From Arachidicoccus rhizosphaerae (GTDB lineage Bacteria; Bacteroidota; Bacteroidia; Chitinophagales; Chitinophagaceae): a stretch of DNA of 64,000 bases. The stretch's first letter is position 1. Every line of letters begins with the position of its first letter. This document shows positions 28,013 to 35,803 of the stretch, one piece after another. Where the stretch lies: NCBI RefSeq assembly GCF_900107765.1, contig NZ_FNQY01000001.1, positions 62,001 through 126,000 on the forward strand, written 5' to 3'. The translations under genes were made by a program, and so were the position numbers. The notes below the pieces were generated by a model. It saw only the letters and a program-made list of their open reading frames with translations, ran no database searches and was not told the origin of the DNA.

Positions 28013-29257
28013 ATGAAATCATCTATCAGGTTTAAGCTTTCCTTCATGATGTTTCTGGAGTTCTTTGTCTGGGGCGGTTGGTTTGTAACCCTGGGTACTT
28101 TTCTGGGCTCCAACTTAAGTGCCGGAGATGCCCAGATATCTTCTGCCTTTTCCACACAATGTTTTGGTGCCATTATCTCCCCTTTTATTATCGGGCTGAT
28201 CGCTGACCGGTATTTTAATGCAGAAAAGATTTTAGGCGTTTTACATCTGATAGGCGCCGTACTGATGTTCCAGATGTATAACAGTGCGGATTTTGCAGCT
28301 TTCTACCCCTACCTGTTTGTATATATGATTTTATATATGCCGACGCTGGCCCTGGTAAACTCTGTTTCCTTCAACCAGATGTCCAATCCCGAGAAAGACT
28401 TCGGTAATATCAGAGTCTGGGGAACTCTTGGCTGGATTGCCGCAGGGCTGTTGATCAGTTATGCGTTTCATTGGGATAGCGAGGCCTCCTTAAAAGAGGG
28501 CCTGATGAGAAATACTTTTTTAATGACAGCCATTGCTTCTCTGGCCCTTGGCCTGTTTAGCTTTGTCCTGCCCAAGACGCCGCCTAAAGCGGTAAAAGGA
28601 GAGAAGGCCAGTGTCCGGGAAATTCTAGGTCTCGACGCTTTAAAACTGCTTAAAGACCGCAATTACCTGGTCTTTTTTGTGGCTTCCGTACTGATCTGTG
28701 TACCGCTGGCTTTTTATTACCAGTATGCCAACCCTTTCCTCTCTGGAATAGGCCTGGAAAACCCGACCGGTAAAATGACTTTCGGGCAGATGTCAGAAGT
28801 ACTGTTCATGTTATTATTACCCGTCTTTTTCACCCGGTTTGGTCTGAAAAAGACACTTGTACTGGCTATGGCGGCCTGGGTACTTCGATATCTTTGCTTT
28901 GCCTACGGTAATGCCGGTGAATTGTCCTTTATGCTGATTATCGGTATCGCCCTGCATGGTGCCTGTTATGATTTCTTCTTTGTTACCGGTCAGATTTATA
29001 CCGATAATAAAGCAGGAGAAAAAAACAAGAGTGCTGCACAGGGGCTCATTACGCTGGCCACCTACGGTGTAGGTATGCTGGTCGGTTTTTATATTGCAGG
29101 TGTAATCGCAGAAATGTATAAGGCGCAGGGCGGAGATACATTAGAAGTCTGGAAACATATCTGGACCTTCCCTGCCATCATTGCCTTTATTGTGATGGCC
29201 CTATTTGCCATCTTCTTTAAGCCGGAGAAAAAAACAGTTGAAGCAACAAATATTTAG
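28013..29257 (+). CDS. MFS permease, nucleoside:H+ symporter (NupG) family
   Basis: This 414-residue inner-membrane carrier has about twelve hydrophobic segments. Family features include the N-terminal MMFLEFFVWGGWFVTLGTFL, IADRYFNAEKILG and FGNIRVWGTLGWIAAGLLI. In Bacteroidota such NupG-like transporters often sit in sugar catabolic loci with Gfo/Idh and TIM-barrel genes and probably carry sugars or modified sugars rather than nucleosides; this is inference from context. The next gene begins 20 bases downstream. Confidence 0.9.
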   Translation: MKSSIRFKLSFMMFLEFFVWGGWFVTLGTFLGSNLSAGDAQISSAFSTQCFGAIISPFIIGLIADRYFNAEKILGVLHLIGAVLMFQMYNSADFAAFYPYLFVYMILYMPTLALVNSVSFNQMSNPEKDFGNIRVWGTLGWIAAGLLISYAFHWDSEASLKEGLMRNTFLMTAIASLALGLFSFVLPKTPPKAVKGEKASVREILGLDALKLLKDRNYLVFFVASVLICVPLAFYYQYANPFLSGIGLENPTGKMTFGQMSEVLFMLLLPVFFTRFGLKKTLVLAMAAWVLRYLCFAYGNAGELSFMLIIGIALHGACYDFFFVTGQIYTDNKAGEKNKSAAQGLITLATYGVGMLVGFYIAGVIAEMYKAQGGDTLEVWKHIWTFPAIIAFIVMALFAIFFKPEKKTVEATNI

Positions 29258-29277
29258 ACGAATTAAAACCAACCATT

Positions 29278-30186
29278 ATGCAAAAGCAAGATAGAAGAAC
29301 CGCCTTAAAAAATATTGTTACCGGCACTGCCGCCATCGGCGCGGCGGCCATTCTGCCCGGCCTGAGCTCAGGGGCCGCCGCTGCAACACCCAAGGAAATG
29401 AAAGAAAATACCTCCGGCGCCCTAAAAGGCAATATCAACCACTCCGTATGTGCCTGGTGTTACGCTGGGATCTCCCTGGACGAACTCTGCCAGTTTGCCA
29501 AAAAAATAGGCATTAAAGGCATTGACCTGATGGGGCCTAAAGAGTGGCCTACCCTTAAAAAATACGGCCTGGATTCCCCTATGTGTAACGGCGCAGAGAT
29601 TAACCTGACGGACGGATTTAATGACACCAAATACCATGAGCAGCTGATTAAAAACTATACAGAGATGATCCCTAAAGTAGCCGCTGCCGGCTATAAGAAT
29701 CTGATTTGTTTTAGCGGCAGTAAAAGAGGGATGGACGATGAAACGGGTTGGCAGAACTGTGTGGACGGACTTTCTAAAATTTTGCCTTTAGCCGAAAAAC
29801 ACGGTGTGGTACTGGTGATGGAGCTACTGAACTCCAAGGTCAACCATAAGGATTACCAGTGCGACCGTACCAGCTGGGGAGCCGAGCTCTGCAAAAGACT
29901 AGGCAGCGAAAACTTCAAACTCCTTTATGATATCTACCACATGCAGATAGATGAAGGAGATGTTATCCATACCATCAATACCCACCATCAGTTTATCGCT
30001 CATTATCATACCGGCGGCGTGCCTGGCAGAAACGAAATCGATGATACACAGGAACTGTATTATCCGGCCATTATGCGGGCCATCGCAGCAACAGGTTTTA
30101 AAGGATATGTAGCTCAGGAGTTTGTTCCAAAAAATCCGGATAAACTGGCCTCTTTGCAAAAAGCCATTCAGATCTGTGATATATAA
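29278..30186 (+). CDS. Exported xylose-isomerase-like TIM barrel (hydroxypyruvate isomerase-like)
   Basis: This 302-residue TIM-barrel protein is preceded by an RR-containing signal (KQDRRTALKNIVTGTAAIGA) and an Ala-rich region to about residue 38. The barrel shows VVLVMELLNSKVNHKDYQCD, LLYDIYHMQIDEGD, FIAHYHTGGVPGRNEID and YVAQEFVP, the metal-ligand pattern of the hydroxypyruvate isomerase-like branch. The export signal is unusual for a central-metabolism isomerase, supporting periplasmic sugar processing. It is tightly linked to the permease upstream and 75 bases from the next TIM barrel. Confidence 0.85.
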   Translation: MQKQDRRTALKNIVTGTAAIGAAAILPGLSSGAAAATPKEMKENTSGALKGNINHSVCAWCYAGISLDELCQFAKKIGIKGIDLMGPKEWPTLKKYGLDSPMCNGAEINLTDGFNDTKYHEQLIKNYTEMIPKVAAAGYKNLICFSGSKRGMDDETGWQNCVDGLSKILPLAEKHGVVLVMELLNSKVNHKDYQCDRTSWGAELCKRLGSENFKLLYDIYHMQIDEGDVIHTINTHHQFIAHYHTGGVPGRNEIDDTQELYYPAIMRAIAATGFKGYVAQEFVPKNPDKLASLQKAIQICDI

Positions 30187-30261
30187 ATAGCGAAAGGCCT
30201 AAACAAAGCGCTTCAGGCGCCATCAACATCGCTCCTATAACTTCATCATAAAATTTAAAAC

Positions 30262-31155
30262 ATGACAACAAGAAGAAGTTTTTTAAAACAAGCAGGTATT
30301 GTTACCGCCGGCGCCTGGCTTATGCCGCATCTGGCCTGCACTTCTGGCGCACCTAAAGGTGAGGTCGGTATTCAGCTGTACACCGTCAGAGACGTCCTGG
30401 TCAAAGACCAGAAAACGGTCCTGGCACAGGTGGCAAAAGCAGGGTATACTTTAGTTGAACCCTTCGGTTTCAATAAAGACAATGGTTATTTTGGAATGTC
30501 CACCAAAGACCTTAAAAAAGTACTGGATGACAATGGCCTGAAGGCTCCCAGCGGACACTATGACATCAACAGCTACTTTACCAGCGGTGCTACGGAGGAT
30601 CTGGATGCCTGTATTCAGGCCTGTCATGATCTGAGCAGCGAGTTCTTAACCATCCCCAGTCTTTCTGAAGAGGCCAAAAAGGATCCGGACACCTGCAAAA
30701 AAACAGCAGAAACCATGACCAAAGTGGCAGAAATCCTTAAAAAAGAAGATCTGAAACTGGCTTATCACAACCACAATACAGAGTTTACTCCCTTTGGCGA
30801 TACCTATGGCTATGAGATTTTCCTCAAAGAGTCCGATCCGAAACTGGTCTTCTTTGAGATGGATCTTTACTGGCTGGTCAGGGCGGGCAAAAAGCCGGAT
30901 GATCTCTTTAAAGAATTCCCCGGCAGATTCCCCATGTGGCATGTTAAAGACATGGATAAAGCAAATCCGGATCAGAACACGGAAATCGGCAATGGCAGCA
31001 TCAATTTTGTCGATATTTTTGAGCACTCAAAAGAGTCCGGCATGAAGCATTTCTTTGTAGAACAGGAAAACAATTACAAACCGGATATTATCGGATCTAT
31101 TGCTGCAAGCAATAAATACATAAAAGAAACCCTGATCCCCAAGCTGCCTAAATAA
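30262..31155 (+). CDS. Exported TIM-barrel isomerase/epimerase family lipoprotein
   Basis: This 297-residue barrel has a canonical twin-arginine motif (TTRRSFLKQAG) and a possible lipobox at Cys26 (PHLACTSG), so it may be a Tat-exported lipoprotein. The barrel includes VGIQLYTVRDVLVKDQ, LAYHNHNTEFTPF, VFFEMDLYWLVRAG and MWHVKDMDKANPD, typical of the sugar phosphate isomerase/epimerase-like family. It is the last gene of the oxidative locus and is followed by a terminator at 31221. Substrate unknown. Confidence 0.86.
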   Translation: MTTRRSFLKQAGIVTAGAWLMPHLACTSGAPKGEVGIQLYTVRDVLVKDQKTVLAQVAKAGYTLVEPFGFNKDNGYFGMSTKDLKKVLDDNGLKAPSGHYDINSYFTSGATEDLDACIQACHDLSSEFLTIPSLSEEAKKDPDTCKKTAETMTKVAEILKKEDLKLAYHNHNTEFTPFGDTYGYEIFLKESDPKLVFFEMDLYWLVRAGKKPDDLFKEFPGRFPMWHVKDMDKANPDQNTEIGNGSINFVDIFEHSKESGMKHFFVEQENNYKPDIIGSIAASNKYIKETLIPKLPK

Positions 31156-31220
31156 GATCAGAAGCAGGCCTCAGATAGGGATTAGATTATGCCTTTTAGA
31201 AGGCTGCGTCCTGATTGAAC

Positions 31221-31276
31221 ATAAAAACCGCGTCCGTCCAAATGATTAAACTCATAAAGACTAACGCGGTTTTTAT
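31221..31276. terminator. Bidirectional terminator between convergent genes
   Basis: ATAAAAACCGCGT (31221-31233) and ACGCGGTTTTTAT (31264-31276) are perfect 13-bp inverted arms with a 30-base loop. Each strand gives a GC stem with a T-run at its 3' side, as expected between the plus-strand locus and the minus-strand hydrolase. Confidence 0.75.
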
Positions 31277-31305
31277 ATGGAAATATACGCCCTTTAAAAC
31301 GCAGT

Positions 31306-32097
31306 TCATTTAGCCTCCGCCGCCGCCATAATCACTTTAGCGACCTCCTCAGGCCTGGACATAAAAATCACGTGATTGCCTTTAAGTTCGGTAATTTCGG
31401 CTCCCGCTCTCTTATACATATTTCTTTCCGTAACAGGACTGATCGCCTTATCCTCCCTGGCCACAACGGCGTAAGTAGGCTTTTGTTTCCAGGAAGCATT
31501 TTCTACGGTCTCATCAAAACATTTACCGGCTATAGGCGCCTGTGATTTACACATAAAATCACTTTGCTCGGCACTCAGATCCGCGGCAAAACCACTCGGA
31601 AACTTAGCCGTTTCAAAATACACCAGTCCGTATTTATCCGGCTTTGTAAATCCTGCTGCAGCGGTTAACGGCACCTCACTTTCAAGGCCGCCTGCAGACT
31701 CTCCCAAATCCGGCGCAAAAGCGGCCACATATACCAGGGAAGCCACTTTAGGATCGTTTCCGGCTTCAGTGATAACCATGCCGCCCCAGGAATGGCCAAC
31801 CAGCACCACCGGTCCCTGCTGCCTGTCCAGGACACTTTTAGTATGTTTCACGTCATCATTAAGGGAAGTAAGCGGATTTTGCACAATAGTTACATTAAAG
31901 TGCTTTTTAGTCAGGATATCATAGACCGCCTTCCAGCCGGAGCCGTCAGCAAAGGCTCCATGCACGATAACAATGTTTTTGGCAGGCCTTTTAGCCTCCT
32001 TTGTCTGGGCCTTCGCAGGAAGTATGGCCATCCAGCACAAAGCAGTCAAAAAGAACACTGTGGTTTTAAGGAAAAAGGAGCTTTTAATGATTTGCAT
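31306..32097 (-). CDS. Secreted alpha/beta hydrolase
   Basis: This 263-residue protein has a signal peptide ending near PAKAQ (residue 31). The fold signature VIVHGAFADGSGW supplies the oxyanion region. The triad is visible as Ser103 in GHSWGG, Asp216 in VVAREDKAIS and His242 in LKGNHVIFM. It resembles the salicylate-esterase/hydroxynitrile lyase-like branch common in soil bacteria. The substrate is unknown. It is transcribed away from a long AT-rich gap and is not obviously linked to the sugar locus. Confidence 0.88.
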   Translation of the reverse strand: MQIIKSSFFLKTTVFFLTALCWMAILPAKAQTKEAKRPAKNIVIVHGAFADGSGWKAVYDILTKKHFNVTIVQNPLTSLNDDVKHTKSVLDRQQGPVVLVGHSWGGMVITEAGNDPKVASLVYVAAFAPDLGESAGGLESEVPLTAAAGFTKPDKYGLVYFETAKFPSGFAADLSAEQSDFMCKSQAPIAGKCFDETVENASWKQKPTYAVVAREDKAISPVTERNMYKRAGAEITELKGNHVIFMSRPEEVAKVIMAAAEAK

Positions 32098-32654
32098 GAT
32101 TTTCTTTTTACAATTGTTGAATAATTTTATATACCCAATTAAGCAAACAAGGATCTGATACTAAAAACCATTTGTAGATGATTGATTAGTCAATATCCAG
32201 GTCGTGTCATTTCTCTGCTTTTAATTGACAAGTCAAAAGTATAACAGGGGCTTTTCTGGCAGAAGGACGATTGCTTTCAAGCGGACAAAATCATGGCTCA
32301 AACGGAAATTTAAGGAGATGAATAAAACAAGCAAATTACCCTTTGATAAAACATTATCTGTCTACTAATTTTTTATTCAACAGTTTATGGATCTTACGGC
32401 GTGTACCCATAATCAAGATTACTATATTTTACCAAGTTGCGGCATAACAAGGTCTTCGAGACTTCTTTTTATCATTTTCATGTAATACTGACTATTTGTT
32501 GACTACATTGCGATCAATATTGTCAATATATTGACAACACGAATTAAAAACACTTTAATTAATTGATTTACAATATATTACTTTTAGGATAAATGTAAAA
32601 ATTGTTGCTGAATCAAGAATAATCAGGCTTTACCCGCTTCTCTTGCACAATATT
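32098..32654. other. Long AT-rich gene-free stretch
   Basis: No gene is seen. The stretch holds the 5' region of the hydrolase gene and the TTGTCAATATATTGACAA palindrome listed separately. Together with the frameshifted gene to its right it makes a gap of nearly 1 kb without an intact gene, unusual for this otherwise compact window. Confidence 0.6.
32520..32537. promoter_or_regulatory. 18-bp perfect palindrome, operator-like
   Basis: TTGTCAATATATTGACAA is a perfect dyad. A 13-base near-copy of one side (CAATATATTGACA) recurs at about 32947-32959. Such a dyad fits a dimeric repressor site. The regulator is not known; the frameshifted small gene between the two copies could be a relic of it. 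Confidence 0.45.
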
Positions 32655-32860
32655 TTATCTGTCTTGAATCCTTTGCTGTAGATCTGCTTTTAAACGGTCA
32701 TTTTCGGCTGTAAGCATTGATATTATTGAGTCTTGTCTTTGATTGCATTATGAAGGACTGAAATGGTTGATTCTTGTAACTCATTAACCTTTAGTAGACT
32801 ACTATGGGTCCGGCCGACGGTATCTTCTTGTTTATACGCAGTAAAATTTGATTGATCCAT
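32655..32860 (-). pseudogene. Frameshifted small coiled-coil gene
   Basis: On the minus strand an ATG at 32858-32860 opens MDQSNFTAYKQEDTVGRTHS and runs to HNAIKDKTQ and a stop at about 32723. The neighbouring frame continues as DSIISMLTAENDRLKADLQQ and RIQDR to a TAA at 32655. Joining them needs one frameshift and gives about 67 residues with a C-terminal heptad-like helix. This looks like a small protein or regulator tail broken by one indel. No family is recognised. Confidence 0.5.
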
Positions 32861-33068
32861 CTAACCAGTCAGTTTAATTGCAATTGACGGCTCTAATGAT
32901 CCGTTCCTTTAATCAGGGCGGGACAATTTTAAATGTTTATTTTCAGCAATATATTGACAGCAAAAAAATAAAAGCCCAACTACGATATTGTCCTTAAATT
33001 TGACATACATCTTACCCGGGCTGGTTATAACCTGTATAACCGGCACTCGACACCTAAATTTGCGCGCT

Positions 33069-34031
33069 ATGAAACGCTTAAAAAAGACGCCTTTATGGAT
33101 GCTCGCGGCCTGTATATTATATAGTCTATTGGCCTGCAGCAAGACAAGCAACGGAAACCCTGATTCAACGAACAATCCCCTGGCAGCACTTCCGGGAACC
33201 ATCTATTATAGCTGGTCAGACGAAGGGGTTTATAAGTATCCGTTTAAAAGCCAAAAAAGAAGCACATTTTTAGCCGAAGACCTGAACCGCAACAGCTGGG
33301 ATATCAGCCGGGATCAAAATTATGTCCTGGAATGCTCAGGCGCGGATGGAGATTACGATGCCAGTCTTTTTACCCTGTCCACCATCAGTGATGGACAACT
33401 GTACAAACAATTTAGGTATTACGCCACCGGCGGCGATATTGCCGTTGGCAGTTTATCGGCAGACGGCAGTAAAATAGTCATGCAGCCTACCTTTAATGAC
33501 GGCATTGTTGTCACGGATCTTACCGGAAAAGTCATTCAGAAAATACAAACGGTCAATAGTGAAAAAATAACAGAAAACCCTGCCTGGACAAAAGACAGCC
33601 GGCTTATTTTTCAGTTTAAGCAGTTACTGCTCCAAACCAATCAGCAGTTTGATCAGGTCAGTACGGTAAAAACATTTGATAACACCAACTGGAATACGCC
33701 TGTTCCTTCCAAGGATGGCGGGAAAATAGCCCTGGTAAAAGAAGGTCATATTTGGCTGATGGAAGCTGACGGAAGTTCGCTTCAACAAATCACCAATAGT
33801 CCGGCTGAAGAATTACCCCTTGATTTTTCTCCGGACGGAAAGTACTTACTGATCGGAACGGATTATCACACCACCGGCCCATTTGGTAAAATGTTTTACC
33901 TCAAAATTATTCCGGCAGATGGCCGGCTTTATCAGGTAGCGGACAATAAAGAGTCCGAAGGCGTAATCCCGGTTAAAGCACCAGGCAGCAGCAAAATTGA
34001 GCCTGCCAACAATAAAGCCGTCTGGCGATAA
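33069..34031 (+). CDS. TolB-like beta-propeller lipoprotein, unknown function
   Basis: The protein has 320 residues from the ATG at 33069 (MKRLKKTPLWMLAACILYSL). An upstream in-frame ATG at 32988 would add 27 residues before the signal peptide and is unlikely. The lipobox Cys23 is in LLACSKT. The mature part has WD40/TolB-type repeats (DITVGS-like VGSLSADGSKIVM, IALVKEGHIWLMEADGSSLQ, LDFSPDGKYLLIGTDY). It is probably surface- or periplasm-facing. TAAATTTG at 33055-33062 lies only 6 bases before the ATG. Confidence 0.7.
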   Translation: MKRLKKTPLWMLAACILYSLLACSKTSNGNPDSTNNPLAALPGTIYYSWSDEGVYKYPFKSQKRSTFLAEDLNRNSWDISRDQNYVLECSGADGDYDASLFTLSTISDGQLYKQFRYYATGGDIAVGSLSADGSKIVMQPTFNDGIVVTDLTGKVIQKIQTVNSEKITENPAWTKDSRLIFQFKQLLLQTNQQFDQVSTVKTFDNTNWNTPVPSKDGGKIALVKEGHIWLMEADGSSLQQITNSPAEELPLDFSPDGKYLLIGTDYHTTGPFGKMFYLKIIPADGRLYQVADNKESEGVIPVKAPGSSKIEPANNKAVWR

Positions 34032-34096
34032 GCAGCATGGCGATGTAAAACATTTCATTGTCCAAAATGATCCCCAAAAGGCATTTCACCTCTCTT

Positions 34097-35533
34097 TTAT
34101 GACAACTGGATAAACAAATCAGATAAGGTCAGACTTTTTTGAACAATGGACTTTGCATAAGTGTTATCCTTTAGACCAAAAGGGGTTATAAAGGTTAAAA
34201 ATATTGATTTATTTGTCCCTGTGGCCTCTCTAAATACATGAACTTTGTCTTGTAAATCCTCTGCATATTGCTTACTAATAACAAAGGCCTTATGGGAAAA
34301 CTTTATCTCACATACATTGACAACATCATCTCTTCTGTCTATTAATAAATCTATCTGACACCCTTTATCATTATGTACTCCTACCCAAGAGGGGGAACTA
34401 GTCTGAACCGAACCAATATCCATGGCTTTTTTTATTTGGCGAATATGTTGCATGCAGACCATTTCAAATGCATAACCGCTCCATGCTCTATATTTTGGAT
34501 CATCAATGGATAATAGCCAGTCTTTTTTCTCCAGGTTATCTGGATCTTCCATAAAACTTAAATAAAACAGGCTAAAAAAGTCCACCAGCTGAAACAGTGC
34601 ATTTTTTTTTCTGGCGCCAAATGGTAAATACGCTTTCACAAAACCGCTTTCCATCAGCTCCTTAAATAACCTTGTGGTGCTGCCTGCATCTGGGAGCTGG
34701 GTAATTTGTAGTATCTCGGTTCTGGTTAGACCCTTTCTTTTAGTACTCAGTGCCCGGATAATCGCTAAATGCTGTCCTGAATTTTTAAAAAGAGAACTGT
34801 AAAGTTCATTAAATTCATCCAGGAGTTTCCCCTTGCGGTTAAAACAAAGATCCTGAATATTTTGCGTTGCACTCTTGCTCGTATCAATAAGGTCTAAATA
34901 AAATGGCACCCCTCCAAGCGCCATATATAGCTGAGTAATCTGATAATTTTCAAACCCTCCCCCCCTTAACTTAAAAAAAGAGGCGCACTCAGCTAAATCA
35001 AATGGTTCCATTTTTATTTTTGAAGTCAGTCTGTTATGCAAACCGCCCCTGCTTCTGATCAACCGATGGATCATCCATGACGCAGAAGACCCACAAACAA
35101 TCAACAGAATTTTTTTGGTGCTGGCATAAGAATTCCAGAAAAACTCCAGCGCTTGAATAAAATTAGACCGAGGCGTATCAAACCACGGTAGTTCATCCAA
35201 AAAAACAATCAGTTTCTCCTTTTGAGAGATGGATTCTAATAGCTTTTCCAGTAATTCAAATGCATCAAACCAATCCTTTGGCATTTCAGGTACAAATTCA
35301 TCATTGAAATTATATTTTAAAATGGCTCTATAAAACAGCTTAAGCTGCACCTTCATCGGTAAATTCGCTGTCCCTGTAAAGTAAAAATCAAATTTATGGG
35401 CAAACAGTTCCTTCACTAAAAAGGTTTTCCCAATTCTACGCCTACCATAAATGGCAATAAATTCAGGGCGGTTAGAGCTTTGAGCTCTTTGAAGCTCTTC
35501 CATTTCTTCTTTACGACCAACAACTTTGTCCAT
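34097..35533 (-). CDS. AAA-family ATPase with C-terminal DUF234-like nuclease-fold region
   Basis: This 478-residue protein belongs to the archaeal-type ATPase group. Walker A is GRRRIGKT at 30-37 and Walker B is LIVFLDELPW. A sensor-like region (IVCGSSASWMIHRL) and a winged-helix segment (LTRTEILQITQLPDAGSTTR) follow. The C-terminal part shows QIDLLIDRRDD followed by VCEIKFS, the D...ExK pattern of a PD-(D/E)XK fold. The cellular role of these ATPases is not established; links to mobile DNA and defence have been suggested. Its G+C is lower than the neighbours. Three GGCGGAAT boxes stand just upstream. Confidence 0.85.
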   Translation of the reverse strand: MDKVVGRKEEMEELQRAQSSNRPEFIAIYGRRRIGKTFLVKELFAHKFDFYFTGTANLPMKVQLKLFYRAILKYNFNDEFVPEMPKDWFDAFELLEKLLESISQKEKLIVFLDELPWFDTPRSNFIQALEFFWNSYASTKKILLIVCGSSASWMIHRLIRSRGGLHNRLTSKIKMEPFDLAECASFFKLRGGGFENYQITQLYMALGGVPFYLDLIDTSKSATQNIQDLCFNRKGKLLDEFNELYSSLFKNSGQHLAIIRALSTKRKGLTRTEILQITQLPDAGSTTRLFKELMESGFVKAYLPFGARKKNALFQLVDFFSLFYLSFMEDPDNLEKKDWLLSIDDPKYRAWSGYAFEMVCMQHIRQIKKAMDIGSVQTSSPSWVGVHNDKGCQIDLLIDRRDDVVNVCEIKFSHKAFVISKQYAEDLQDKVHVFREATGTNKSIFLTFITPFGLKDNTYAKSIVQKSLTLSDLFIQLS

Positions 35534-35601
35534 CCTATTGTTTCTTTTAATTTTTCTATTCCTGCTTACCTACTCATTGGGTATTGGATCTTTTCCTAAG
35601 C

Positions 35602-35667
35602 TATATTTGGCGGAATCTATCTTTTTTTGACACATTCCGCCAAATATACACTATAATTGGCGGAATT
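35602..35667. repeat. Three evenly spaced GGCGGAAT boxes upstream of the ATPase
   Basis: TATATTTGGCGGAAT (35602-35616) and ATTCCGCCAAATATA (35634-35648) form a perfect 15-bp inverted repeat, and a third box, AATTGGCGGAATT, lies at 35655-35667. The 8-base cores start at 35609, 35634 and 35659, exactly 25 bases apart, in orientations forward, reverse, forward. They lie 69-134 bases before the ATPase start and 137 or more before copA. Either a multi-site operator or a small inverted-repeat element is possible. Confidence 0.7.
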
Positions 35668-35803
35668 ATATTTTAATTAACATACCTGATCCTCCCCAAT
35701 TCCTTTTCCTTTTGCCAGACTAACAGCAAAAGCGAATCAGGCAACCGGAACACACAAATAGCCGTACTTTTGTATCCGTGGGAATCGACAACATAATTAG
35801 CTA

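Noticed and set aside
35602-35648. The inverted repeat upstream of the ATPase as the ends of an IS element or MITE
   Set aside because: The arms enclose only 17 bases and no target duplication is seen; an operator fits better, though a genome-wide copy search would decide.
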